Under the pieces are notes generated by a model that worked only from the letters and a program-made list of their open reading frames with translations, did no database searches and was not told the origin of the DNA. The position numbers and the translations under genes are program-made. Below, one piece after another: positions 20,719 through 28,925 of a DNA stretch of 64,000 nt. The stretch's first letter is position 1, and each line of letters starts with the position of its first letter. This DNA comes from Gloeomargarita sp. SRBZ-1_bins_9 (GTDB lineage: Bacteria > Cyanobacteriota > Cyanobacteriia > Gloeomargaritales > Gloeomargaritaceae). The DNA is taken from NCBI GenBank assembly GCA_039794565.1, contig JAUQVX010000008.1, positions 1-64,000 on the forward strand. Direction: 5' to 3'.

Positions 20719-21510
20719 CTAATACCCCTGAATACGCCCCAGGCGGGTTCCTGGATAGAAATAGGCCAGGATTTGCAGGTAGTTGTACTGCTGTTTAGCC
20801 AGTTCATAGGCCCGCTGTTGACTCATACCCCGTCCCCCAAACACCTCCCGGACGATGTTGTCGCTGGCGGCGTACTGGGTGAGGACGACCCCCCCCCGGT
20901 AGGTGAGGATTTGACCACGGGTGGCATCCACGGCGGCCCGTGTGTTCGGATGTTCAGACCGCAGGCCCTTGTATACCTGGTGACGCTCGGTGGTGCCCAG
21001 GTCGTAGTACCGGTCCACCGGTCGGAGGCGTTTGGTGACGGCGTAGGAACGGGCGGCCACCGCTTGGGCTTGCAAGGCGGCTGGGGGCCAGTGGGCATAC
21101 ATTTCCGCGCCGACGACGCTGTAGAGATATTCCTCCAGGTCCACGTAGTTAATCAGACTCAAACCGTGGCGGGCCAGCACCAGTAACCGTCCCCGGTACC
21201 AGCCATCCCCGGCGTAAACGTACCCGCCCCCGCTCGGTTGCAACCAGAAAAACGGCGCCTGCCGTCCCGCAAGGGTTACCAATCCCTGGCGCGCTTGGGC
21301 TTCGATGCGTCCCAGAGGTGGAGTTACGGTCACCAACTGACCATAGGCGTCAATCACCTGCCCCGGCGTCGAGGTGCCTAAAGCCACAGGGGCCTGGGTT
21401 TGCCTGAGAAAAACCCGCATAGTTACGGCCGCATCCCCAGGCAGGCCCCAGCCGATACCCACCACCAACACCGCCAGTAGCCAGCTCCCCGTGCGACCCA
21501 CCAGCTTCAC
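20719..21510 (-). CDS. SpoIID/LytB domain protein
   Basis: A secreted or membrane-anchored 263-residue protein: signal-like segment (SWLLAVLVVGIGWGLPGDAA), then a SpoIID domain with NYVDLEEYLYSVVGAEMYAHWPPAALQAQAVAARSYA, the catalytic-type glutamate in VVGAEM, and the GRGMSQQRAYELA close. SpoIID is a lytic transglycosylase acting on denuded peptidoglycan; in non-sporulating cyanobacteria the family probably remodels the wall. The Q-A-x-A-A-R-x-Y-A stretch is intact. Confidence 0.88.
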   Translation of the reverse strand: MKLVGRTGSWLLAVLVVGIGWGLPGDAAVTMRVFLRQTQAPVALGTSTPGQVIDAYGQLVTVTPPLGRIEAQARQGLVTLAGRQAPFFWLQPSGGGYVYAGDGWYRGRLLVLARHGLSLINYVDLEEYLYSVVGAEMYAHWPPAALQAQAVAARSYAVTKRLRPVDRYYDLGTTERHQVYKGLRSEHPNTRAAVDATRGQILTYRGGVVLTQYAASDNIVREVFGGRGMSQQRAYELAKQQYNYLQILAYFYPGTRLGRIQGY

Positions 21511-21670
21511 CTCACACCTTGACTGATCCCCACTATACGCTGCCTACCCCAGGGCCAGCATCCCCACAGCAAAAGGTGGTCATTCCCGGCAAGGAGCGAT
21601 ACCCTGGAAGGGGGGAGCCGCTTTATTGTTAAGATTGGGTTAAAATGTAAGATATACTACAGTAACGCCC

Positions 21671-23089
21671 ATGGAAAACCTGCGCGATAAGCCGGAAGAA
21701 GCCTGCGGTGTGTTTGGGGTGTATGCACCGGGGGAAGAGGTCGCCAAGTTGACGTATTTTGGGTTGTATGCGCTGCAGCACCGGGGGCAAGAATCAGCAG
21801 GTATCGCTACCTTTGACCGGGGGCAGGTGCATTGTTACAAACAGATGGGGCTGGTGTCCCAGGTGTTTCGGGAGGATATCCTGCGGGCGTTACCGGGGCA
21901 GTGGGCAGTCGGGCACAACCGCTATTCCACAACGGGCAGTAGTCGGGTGGTGAATGCCCAACCGGTGGTGGTTTCCAGCCGCCTGGGGGATTTGGCCCTG
22001 GCCCACAACGGCAATTTGATCAACACCCTGGAGTTACGGCAATCGCTGCCCCCTGACCGCTATCCCCTCCAGGCCACCACGGACTCGGAAATCATGGCCC
22101 AGTTGCTGGCGCAGGCGGTGGACGCCGGGGCGGATTGGGTAACAGGTGCCATTGAGATGGCCCAGCAGTGCCAGGGGGCGTTTAGTGTGGTAATTGGGAC
22201 GCCGGCGGGGATTTTGGGATTGCGGGATAGCTATGGGGTGCGGCCCTTGGTGCTGGGGACCCTGGGGGAAAGGGGTTTAGTGTTAGCTTCAGAAACCTGC
22301 GCCCTGGACATCATCGGGGCAGACTACCTGCGGGAGGTGGAGCCGGGGGAATGGGTCTGGATCACGCCGGAGGGATTGACCTCTGGTCAATGGCATCCCC
22401 CCCAACGGAAATTATGTGTATTTGAAATGATCTACTTTGCCCGCCCCGACAGCGTGATGGAAGGCCAAAGTCTCTATGCCTACCGCCGGCGACTCGGGGA
22501 AATCCTAGCGCAAGAGGCCCCAGCGGATGCCGACCTGGTGATCCCGGTGCCCGATTCGGGGGTGCCCGCCGCCATTGGTTATGCCCACGCCAGCAGCATT
22601 CCCTACGCCGAAGGGTTAATTAAAAACCGCTATGTGGGGCGCACCTTCATCCAACCCACCCAGACCATGCGGGAAACCGGCATTCGCATGAAACTCAATC
22701 CCCTGCGGGATGTCCTGCAATCCCAGCGGGTGGTCGTAGTGGACGATTCCATCGTGCGGGGAACCACCAGTCGCAAGCTAGTACGGGCGCTGCGGGAAGC
22801 GGGGGTCCGGGAAGTCCACATGCGGATTTCGTCACCGCCGGTGACCCACCCCTGTTTCTACGGCATTGACACAGATAACCAAGACCAATTGATCGCTGCC
22901 CGCCAGTCCGTTAGGGAAATTGCGGCCCACCTGGAGGTGGATTCCCTGGCCTACCTGAGCTGGGAAGGGATGTTTGCCGCTGCCGGTCAATCACCCCAGC
23001 GGTTTTGCTCCGCCTGTTTTACCGGTGATTACCCCATTCCCGTCCCCGATGCCCTCAAGCGGTCCAAATTTATGCTGGAGCGGGTCTAG
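21671..23089 (+). CDS. purF: amidophosphoribosyltransferase
   Basis: First committed enzyme of purine synthesis: PRPP + glutamine gives phosphoribosylamine. The 472 residues start with an 11-residue propeptide ahead of the nucleophile Cys12 (EEACGVFGVYA), as in the Bacillus-type enzyme. The glutaminase domain continues with GHNRYSTTG and AHNGNL; the phosphoribosyltransferase domain has the PRPP loop VVVVDDSIVRGTTSRKLV near 354-371. Cysteines in LCVFEMIYFARPDS and CSACFTGDYP fit the [4Fe-4S] form. Start ATG 21671. An AT-rich tract with TATACT at 21653-21658 is the probable promoter region. Confidence 0.97.
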   Translation: MENLRDKPEEACGVFGVYAPGEEVAKLTYFGLYALQHRGQESAGIATFDRGQVHCYKQMGLVSQVFREDILRALPGQWAVGHNRYSTTGSSRVVNAQPVVVSSRLGDLALAHNGNLINTLELRQSLPPDRYPLQATTDSEIMAQLLAQAVDAGADWVTGAIEMAQQCQGAFSVVIGTPAGILGLRDSYGVRPLVLGTLGERGLVLASETCALDIIGADYLREVEPGEWVWITPEGLTSGQWHPPQRKLCVFEMIYFARPDSVMEGQSLYAYRRRLGEILAQEAPADADLVIPVPDSGVPAAIGYAHASSIPYAEGLIKNRYVGRTFIQPTQTMRETGIRMKLNPLRDVLQSQRVVVVDDSIVRGTTSRKLVRALREAGVREVHMRISSPPVTHPCFYGIDTDNQDQLIAARQSVREIAAHLEVDSLAYLSWEGMFAAAGQSPQRFCSACFTGDYPIPVPDALKRSKFMLERV

Positions 23090-23142
23090 AACGTTCAAAT
23101 AATCCACCAATTGTTGGCTGATACCCATTCCGACCAGCCGTC

Positions 23143-23841
23143 TCATGGGGCCAAGTCCATCAAGCGGTTGAGGTTATCGTTACTACCGATGACCCACATC
23201 ATCATCCCCTCTTCTAAGGGCGCCGTCGGGTTGGGATTAATTTCAAAGTGCGACCCCGGGCGACCCACGGCAATCACGCTGATGCCGTACTCATTGCGCA
23301 ACTTCAAATCCACAATGCTTTTCCCCACAAAGGCCGGCGGCACCTTCACCTCCACAATACTGTTTTCCGGGTCCACTTCCAAACGCTCAATGATGTTGGG
23401 GCGGACCAGGGACCGGGCCAGTTGTTCCCCCATTTGTTTTTCCGGATAGACCACCCGGGTCGCCCCCACCTTTTCCAGCAACCGCCCGTGAATATCCGAC
23501 GACGCCTTGGCAATGATATTGGGCACATTCCCCTCCCGCAAATTCAGGGTCGTAATCACACTTTGTTCGATGTAATTACCAATGGCCACAATCACCGTTT
23601 CAAACTCCAAAAAACCGGCTTCCCGGAGGGCGGCAGGGTCCGTAGTATCCAGTTCCACCGCATGGTCCACAAAGCCTTCCTCCAGAATGGCGGCGACCAA
23701 ATCTTCTCGTTTATCGGCCCCTAGCACTTCACAGCCCATGCTTTTAAGGGTGCGGCATACTGACCGCCCAAACCGTCCCAGGCCAATCACACCAAACTGT
23801 CGCCCGTGCCCCTGCCGACGACGTTGCCAGAAAGCTTGCAT
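23143..23841 (-). CDS. TrkA/KtrA family potassium-uptake regulatory subunit
   Basis: A 232-residue cytosolic RCK protein: Rossmann core with FGVIGLGRFGRSVCRTL, the acidic ADKRED strand end, and a C-terminal RCK-C domain (VKVPPAFVGKSIVDLKLRNEYGISVIAVGR). It gates the membrane subunit encoded just upstream (22-base gap). Single RCK length matches KtrA rather than the double-length E. coli TrkA. In cyanobacteria Ktr is needed for osmotic and high-salt adaptation. Confidence 0.93.
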   Translation of the reverse strand: MQAFWQRRRQGHGRQFGVIGLGRFGRSVCRTLKSMGCEVLGADKREDLVAAILEEGFVDHAVELDTTDPAALREAGFLEFETVIVAIGNYIEQSVITTLNLREGNVPNIIAKASSDIHGRLLEKVGATRVVYPEKQMGEQLARSLVRPNIIERLEVDPENSIVEVKVPPAFVGKSIVDLKLRNEYGISVIAVGRPGSHFEINPNPTAPLEEGMMMWVIGSNDNLNRLMDLAP

Positions 23842-23863
23842 GGCGCTTCCCTGGTCGCTAGCT

Positions 23864-25183
23864 CTACCCTACCAAAAAAGTCTCCTCCGGGTAATGGGTG
23901 CGCATCGGTCGCGGTTCACTCACCAGGGCAGCCATCAGCAAAAGCACCCCAATCCGGCCCACATACATCGTCAAGACAATAAACAACTTACCCGACACCG
24001 TGAGTTGACCAGTAATGCCCGTAGATAACCCCACCGTCCCAAAGGCCGAAACCACCTCAAACAACAGGGCTAAAAATCCGTGGTCCTGATTGGCCTCCGT
24101 CAGGGACAAACAGGTCACCATGAACATCACCACCCCCAGGGAGCCAATCAAGACGGCAATGGCCTTGTAAATCAGCACGGGTGGAATTTCCCGCTCATAG
24201 ATAATCACCTCATCGTGTCCCCGCAAAAAGGCCCGCGTCGCCCGCACCAGCACCCGCACCGTTGTGGTTTTAATCCCACCCCCTGTGCCCCCTGGGCTAG
24301 CCCCAATAAACATGAGGATCATAGTGATCATCAACCCCGTGACCGTCATCTTGCCCGTATCAATGGTGTTAAAGCCCGCCGTTCGGCTGGTGACCGACTG
24401 AAACCAGGCCGCCCAGAGTTGTCCAGACAGGGGAAGTTGTCCCAGCGTCGCCGGATTGCGCAGTTCCACCAGCCAGAACAGCACCCACCCCAGCAGCCAC
24501 AAAAACAGACTCGTTGTCACCACCACCTTGGTATTCAGACTCACCGCCTTGCGCCGCCGCAACCAGTGCCATACATCCGACAGCACCGGATAGCCAATTC
24601 CCCCCAGCATAATCAGCAGCGACACTACCCCCACCACCGGCCCCGACTGCTGGTAACGCATCAAACTATCGGGGAACAAACTAAACCCAGCATTGTTAAA
24701 AGCACTGACGCTGTGGAAAATGGCCAGCCAAAGACCGCGACCCCAGCCGTACTCCCGACGAAAAACCGACCACAGCAACAAAGCCCCCACGGTTTCCATC
24801 AGCGCCGTCGCCGTCAGAATCAACCGCAACAACCCCTGAATTCCCCCAATCCCGCTCTGGTCCAGGGCGTGCCGAATGGCCAACTTATCCTTCAGGCGAA
24901 ACCGCCGCCCCAGGGCCATAAACAACAGGGTCATGGAGGTCATATAGCCCAAACCACCGATCTGTACTAATAAAAGCAGTATAATTTGTCCAAAAAGTGA
25001 GTAATATGTACCAATATCAACCACCGACAGTCCCGTAACACAGACGGCGGAAGTAGCGGTAAACAGGGCAGTTACTGGATCGCTCCACTGGTGGCTCTGG
25101 GTGGCCCAAGGGCCGAGCAGCAGCAGCATCCCCACGCCAATCACCAGCAGAAAACCGAGACAAATCGTACGGGCTGGGGTCAT
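23864..25183 (-). CDS. TrkH/KtrB family potassium transporter, membrane subunit
   Basis: A 439-residue ion transporter with four repeated M1-P-M2 units. Selectivity-filter-like segments are visible as ATSAVCVTGLSVVD, VSAFNNAGFSLFPD, TSRTAGFNTID and VSAFGTVGLSTGIT. It conducts potassium together with the RCK protein encoded downstream. Start ATG 25183; the divergent CNNM-family gene starts only 36 bases away, so the two promoters must overlap. Confidence 0.94.
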   Translation of the reverse strand: MTPARTICLGFLLVIGVGMLLLLGPWATQSHQWSDPVTALFTATSAVCVTGLSVVDIGTYYSLFGQIILLLLVQIGGLGYMTSMTLLFMALGRRFRLKDKLAIRHALDQSGIGGIQGLLRLILTATALMETVGALLLWSVFRREYGWGRGLWLAIFHSVSAFNNAGFSLFPDSLMRYQQSGPVVGVVSLLIMLGGIGYPVLSDVWHWLRRRKAVSLNTKVVVTTSLFLWLLGWVLFWLVELRNPATLGQLPLSGQLWAAWFQSVTSRTAGFNTIDTGKMTVTGLMITMILMFIGASPGGTGGGIKTTTVRVLVRATRAFLRGHDEVIIYEREIPPVLIYKAIAVLIGSLGVVMFMVTCLSLTEANQDHGFLALLFEVVSAFGTVGLSTGITGQLTVSGKLFIVLTMYVGRIGVLLLMAALVSEPRPMRTHYPEETFLVG

Positions 25184-25219
25184 AATGGGGTACTAGGGTG
25201 GCTTCCTAAGCCTTTATAC

Positions 25220-26518
25220 ATGAACAGTTGGTCTGCGCTTGGCCTGATCCTGGTTCTGACGCTCATTAACGGTGTGTTTGCCATGTCAGAGCTGGCGATC
25301 ATCTCGGCGCGCAAAACCCGTCTGCAACAACGGGCCCAGGAAGGAAACCGCCGGGCGCAACTGGTCCTGGAACTGGCCGGCCACCCCACCCGCATGCTCT
25401 CAACTATCCAGATTGTGATTACTCTGGTGGGCATTTTGATTGGGGCGTTTGGGGAAGCCACCCTGGGCAGTCACCTGCAGGCCAGTTTAGCCCAAATCCC
25501 CCTGATGCGGCCCTATGCCAACGTACTTTCTACCCTGTTGGTGGCCATTGGTAGTACCTATATCGCCCTGGTCTTTGGCGAGCTAGTGCCCAAACAAGTG
25601 GGACTGAGCTATCCCGAACCGATTGCCTTGTTGGTGGCCCGACCCCTGGCGGGATTATCCCGATTCATGGCGCCCCTGGTGGCCGTGCTCAGTTGGTCGG
25701 CGCAGGCCATTTTGACCCTGATGGGGATTCAGCCAGTGCAGGAACCCCAGGTTTCTGAGGAGGAGATCAGGCTGCTGCTGCAGCAGGGAACCAAAGCGGG
25801 GACCTTTGCCGAGTCGGAGCAGGACCTGGTGGAACGGGTGTTTCGGTTAGATGACCTGCGCATTAGTGCGTTGATGACCCCGCGCCCGGATATTGTCTGG
25901 CTCGACCTGGAGGACCCCCCCAGCAAAAACCAGGAAGAAATTTGCAACCACCCCTACTCCCGCTTTCCCGTCTGCCAGGGGGACTTGGACCATGTGGTGG
26001 GAATTGTATCTACCCAGGACTTGTTGACCCAGGCCCTGCGAGGGGAACCTTTTGACCTGACGCAGCATCTCAGCCCCCCCCTGTACGTCCCGGAAAATAC
26101 CCATGTCCTGAAGGTGCTAGAGTTGCTCAAACAGTCCGGTTCCCCTATGGCCCTGGTGGTGGACGAATACGGTGTGATCCAGGGACTGGTGACTTTCAAA
26201 GACATTCTGGAGGCCATTATCGGCGAAATTCCCTCCACGGATGACGAGGACGAACCGACGGCCATTCAGCGGGAAGATGGGTCCTGGTTAGTTGACGGCC
26301 TCATCGGCATCGAGAAGTTTCAAGAACTCTTTAACATCCCCGAACTCCCCGAAAATCGCTCCTATCACACTCTGGCAGGTCTAATCATTGACCATTTGGG
26401 GCACATTCCCCGGGTGGCCGAGCACTTTGAATGGGCCGGTCTGGAATTTGAAATCGTAGACATGGATGGCAACCGGGTGGACAAAGTGTTAATCACTTGC
26501 CCCCAACTTTCCAAGTAA
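25220..26518 (+). CDS. CNNM/CorC-HlyC family transporter (hemolysin-family protein)
   Basis: A 432-residue membrane protein: DUF21/CNNM domain with four hydrophobic segments (about 1-190), a tandem CBS pair (about 210-335, LMTPRPDIVWLDL ... MALVVDEYGVIQGLVTFKDILEAIIGEI) and a C-terminal CorC_HlyC domain (about 345-430). Members export or sense Mg or Co and resemble the MpfA magnesium exporter; 'hemolysin' is a historical name. The ATG at 25220 starts directly before the first hydrophobic segment; the frame is open further upstream inside trkH, which is not coding on this strand. Confidence 0.9.
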   Translation: MNSWSALGLILVLTLINGVFAMSELAIISARKTRLQQRAQEGNRRAQLVLELAGHPTRMLSTIQIVITLVGILIGAFGEATLGSHLQASLAQIPLMRPYANVLSTLLVAIGSTYIALVFGELVPKQVGLSYPEPIALLVARPLAGLSRFMAPLVAVLSWSAQAILTLMGIQPVQEPQVSEEEIRLLLQQGTKAGTFAESEQDLVERVFRLDDLRISALMTPRPDIVWLDLEDPPSKNQEEICNHPYSRFPVCQGDLDHVVGIVSTQDLLTQALRGEPFDLTQHLSPPLYVPENTHVLKVLELLKQSGSPMALVVDEYGVIQGLVTFKDILEAIIGEIPSTDDEDEPTAIQREDGSWLVDGLIGIEKFQELFNIPELPENRSYHTLAGLIIDHLGHIPRVAEHFEWAGLEFEIVDMDGNRVDKVLITCPQLSK

Positions 26519-26540
26519 CGTGCTAATATCGACTAGCACT

Positions 26541-26612
26541 GCGGGCGTAATTCAGTGGTAGAATGTCAGCTTCCCAAGCTGAACGTCGTGGGTTCGAGTC
26601 CCATCGCCCGCT
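26541..26612 (+). tRNA. tRNA-Gly (anticodon CCC)
   Basis: A 72-base cloverleaf. Acceptor arms GCGGGCG and CGCCCGC pair fully; the D loop contains AGTGGTAGA, the anticodon stem TCAGC/GCTGA encloses TTCCCAA (anticodon CCC, reading GGG), and the T arm is GTGGG TTCGAGT CCCAT. The 3' CCA is not encoded. GGG glycine codons are frequent in the neighbouring genes. Confidence 0.95.
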
Positions 26613-26614
26613 TT

Positions 26615-27292
26615 CTAGCGTTGCCCGGTAACGATAAAAGCCACCCGTTGGCCGATGTTGGTGGCATGGTCGGCCATGCGTTCCAGGTGACGGACGGCCA
26701 GGGCCAGGAGGAGATAGGGTTCCAACCGCGAGGAATACTGGGCCGCTAGTTCCGTCAGGGAGGTTTCCGCCAATTGCCGATAGACCCTAGTGTAGAGGTG
26801 GTCAACGATTTCGTCCATTTCCTTGACCTGCTGGCCGACGGTGGCATCCAGATCCGCCAGGGCCACTAGACTGGTGGCCAGCATCCGCTGGGTCTGGTGG
26901 GACATCTGGTGAATATCCTCCATACAAGGATGCACCGGGTAGGGAAACAGTCGGATGGCAATGCTCCCTAAATCCTCAGCATAGTCACCGATGCGCTCTA
27001 GGTCCCGCACCAACTGCATAAACGCCCCCAGCATCCGCAGGTCCTGGGCCAAGGGCGGGGGAGCGGTCATCATGTGCAGGCAATCCACCTCAATCTGCCG
27101 GTAAAACCGGTCTATCTGCTGATCGAGCAAGGGAATTTCCTCCACTGCCGCCAGATTGCGTCCTACCAATGCCTGGTGACAAAGGCGCAACGAATGCTCG
27201 ACCAGTGCCCCCATGCGCAGGACGTTTTGTTCCAAATGCCGCACCTGCCGCCGAAACGGGAGATGATCAGGGGAAAAGGGCACACGGGTCAC
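26615..27292 (-). CDS. phoU: PhoU-like phosphate-transport regulator
   Basis: A 225-residue all-helical protein with two PhoU three-helix repeats; the metal-binding-type stretches LERIGDYAEDLGSIAIRL and LERMADHATNIGQRVAF are visible. PhoU links the Pst transporter with the histidine kinase of the Pho regulon. No pst or pho genes are adjacent. The GTG at 27292 gives MTRVPFSPDHLPF; a second GTG three codons later is also possible. It ends two bases from the convergent tRNA. Confidence 0.9.
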   Translation of the reverse strand: MTRVPFSPDHLPFRRQVRHLEQNVLRMGALVEHSLRLCHQALVGRNLAAVEEIPLLDQQIDRFYRQIEVDCLHMMTAPPPLAQDLRMLGAFMQLVRDLERIGDYAEDLGSIAIRLFPYPVHPCMEDIHQMSHQTQRMLATSLVALADLDATVGQQVKEMDEIVDHLYTRVYRQLAETSLTELAAQYSSRLEPYLLLALAVRHLERMADHATNIGQRVAFIVTGQR

Positions 27293-27454
27293 GTGTCCAT
27301 CCCGGAAATGGTCGTTCTTCTAGCGTAGGTGTTTTGCGTAAAGACTGTGTTAAAGTGCCCCGGCTGCTCCGGAAATATCACAAAACATTACATGGTCGGC
27401 GTCACCAGGGACGGGATGGTCTAAAGTGGCAAGTGTCCGCGTTGTGGAGTGGCT

Positions 27455-27565
27455 ATGGCAGCGTCGTTCTTACCGCCTATCCTGGTGCCCTTGGTGGGGA
27501 TTGTCTTCCCGGCCGTGGCAATGGCCTTTTTGTTTGTGTACATCGAAAAAGAGGACATTGCCTAA
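27455..27565 (+). CDS. psaI: photosystem I subunit VIII
   Basis: A 36-residue protein, [20 protein letters not shown] followed by [16 protein letters not shown]. One membrane helix and the closing FxYIE motif identify PsaI, which lies at the PSI trimer interface close to PsaL. GGAG at 27446-27449 lies five bases ahead of the ATG. psaL is not adjacent here. Confidence 0.93.
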   Translation: MAASFLPPILVPLVGIVFPAVAMAFLFVYIEKEDIA

Positions 27566-27595
27566 AATAGGGGCTAACGGTGGTACGGGGTAGGG

Positions 27596-28165
27596 ATGAA
27601 CGCGCGGGATTTTTTTGCTCGCAACGGTGGCTTGTGGTACTCCCAGCGGGTGACGCATCACCTGGCCTTTCGACAAACGGAATGGGGCCAGTCCCGAATC
27701 TGGGTGACAGACCTAGCCCTGGATGACCCGGCGGTACTGGCCGTTTGTGCCCAACACCAGTGTTCCCCTACCCAAGCCGGCTGTGCCTCCCGAGTGGAAT
27801 GGCAGGGCGTGATGGGCTGGGACCGGGAGGGGGATCAACAAAATGGCAGTACCGTGATGGTGCTGATCCCCCGCGATGAACGGTCGGGACACCTGTTACG
27901 GGAAGTGGGATACGCGGAAAAAAGCCCAGTGGCCGGTTGGTATGACCTCGACGAAACGGGGGCCTTAACCCTGACCACGGAGTACGCCACGTTGCGCTCC
28001 CGAGAACGAATTTGGTTTGAGGGGGACCAGGTGCGTCTGCGTACGAGTACGGTGGGGTACGGGTTTGGTGGCATGACCATGGCGACGTTTGCGGTGGAAA
28101 CCCGCACCCCCTGGCCAAAAACATCGGCCCCTCCTTCCCCGGCGCCCACCATCTTGGGCTGGTAG
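27596..28165 (+). CDS. CpcS/CpeS-type phycobiliprotein lyase
   Basis: A 189-residue lipocalin-like lyase that attaches bilins (phycocyanobilin) to cysteines of phycobiliproteins. Family marks are the N-terminal helix FFARNGGLWYSQRVTHHLAFRQTE, the strand SRVEWQG, and the RSRERIWFEGDQVRLRTS segment with its conserved tryptophan. It follows psaI after 30 bases on the same strand, so the two may share a transcript. Which of the CpcS, CpcU or CpeS subtypes it is cannot be told here. Confidence 0.88.
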   Translation: MNARDFFARNGGLWYSQRVTHHLAFRQTEWGQSRIWVTDLALDDPAVLAVCAQHQCSPTQAGCASRVEWQGVMGWDREGDQQNGSTVMVLIPRDERSGHLLREVGYAEKSPVAGWYDLDETGALTLTTEYATLRSRERIWFEGDQVRLRTSTVGYGFGGMTMATFAVETRTPWPKTSAPPSPAPTILGW

Positions 28166-28279
28166 AACGGCCCGGCTTCTGACCAGAGCCTGGTCCTATA
28201 GCTTTAGATAGCCCTGGCCTTTCCCTGAGGTTTTCCGCAAAGCTGTGCTATATTAGAGCGTTTCCAATCTGCCTATGCT

Positions 28280-28738
28280 ATGGCTGCCGTGAAAGTTGTC
28301 AGTGAAAACCGGGAGGCCCGCCATCGCTATGACATCCTGGAAACCTACGAGTGCGGCATCGAACTCAAGGGGACGGAAGTGAAGTCGGTACGGGCGGGTA
28401 AGGTCAATTTGCGGGATGGCTTTGCCCGGTTCAAGGACGGGGAGCTGTATTTAATGAATGTGCATATTTCACCCCACGAGACGGCCAGCGCCTACTTTAA
28501 CCATGACCCCCGGCGGACCCGAAAATTGCTCATGCACCGGGCGGAACTGCGCAAACTGATCGGCAAGGTGGAACAAAAAGGACTAACCCTGGTGCCCCTG
28601 AAAATGTACTTCAAAGGGGATTGGGTCAAGGTGCTGCTGGGATTGGCCCGGGGTCGCAAGCTACACGATAAGCGCCAGGCCCTCAAGGAACGCGAGCAAA
28701 AGCGGGAAATCGAACGCGCCCTCAAACAGTGGGACTAA
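28280..28738 (+). CDS. smpB: SsrA-binding protein SmpB
   Basis: The 152-residue partner of tmRNA in trans-translation rescue of stalled ribosomes. It has the OB-fold core HRYDILETYECGIELKGTEVKSVRAGKVNLRDGFARFKDGELYLMNVHI and the basic tail KLHDKRQALKEREQKREIERALKQW. No ssrA gene was seen nearby. TATATT about 30 bases ahead of the ATG is the probable -10 box. Confidence 0.97.
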   Translation: MAAVKVVSENREARHRYDILETYECGIELKGTEVKSVRAGKVNLRDGFARFKDGELYLMNVHISPHETASAYFNHDPRRTRKLLMHRAELRKLIGKVEQKGLTLVPLKMYFKGDWVKVLLGLARGRKLHDKRQALKEREQKREIERALKQWD

Positions 28739-28742
28739 AAAT

Positions 28743-28787
28743 GTTACTTCTGATACAAATACTCAGGGGCCATCTGCTCCCTAATAA
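28743..28787 (+). promoter_or_regulatory. candidate NtcA-activated promoter of amt
   Basis: GTT-N8-TAC at 28743-28756 is one base off the NtcA consensus GTA-N8-TAC. A weak -10 (TAATAA, 28782-28787) follows about 25 bases later, close to the class II spacing of 22-23. NtcA control of ammonium transporters is established in cyanobacteria; use of this site is inferred. Confidence 0.45.
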
Positions 28788-28824
28788 AGGGATGACGCCA
28801 TGACGTGAACCGGTGTTCCGCAGT

Positions 28825-28908
28825 CAGATTGCGACCAGGCGCGAGGATTACCCATTCTGGCGCCCGGTCACGGGGGTCTGATCGCTTAGACCGGATGTTG
28901 TTTTTTTT
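28825..28908 (+). promoter_or_regulatory. structured amt leader with terminator-like hairpin
   Basis: Two hairpins precede amt. The first pairs GACCAGGCGC (28833-28842) with GCGCCCGGTC (28860-28869), with one A-C mismatch. The second pairs GGTCT (28875-28879) with AGACC (28888-28892) and is followed by eight T residues at 28901-28908, three bases before the ribosome-binding site. The GGTC and GACC arms are interchangeable between the two, so alternative folding is possible. It does not match the glnA-type RNA motif I know. Confidence 0.5.
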
Positions 28909-28925
28909 CGAGAGGAGTGTGACCC

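Noticed and set aside
24080-24970. 296-codon plus-strand frame opposite trkH
   Set aside because: Histidine, proline and glutamine-rich shadow of a conserved transporter gene.
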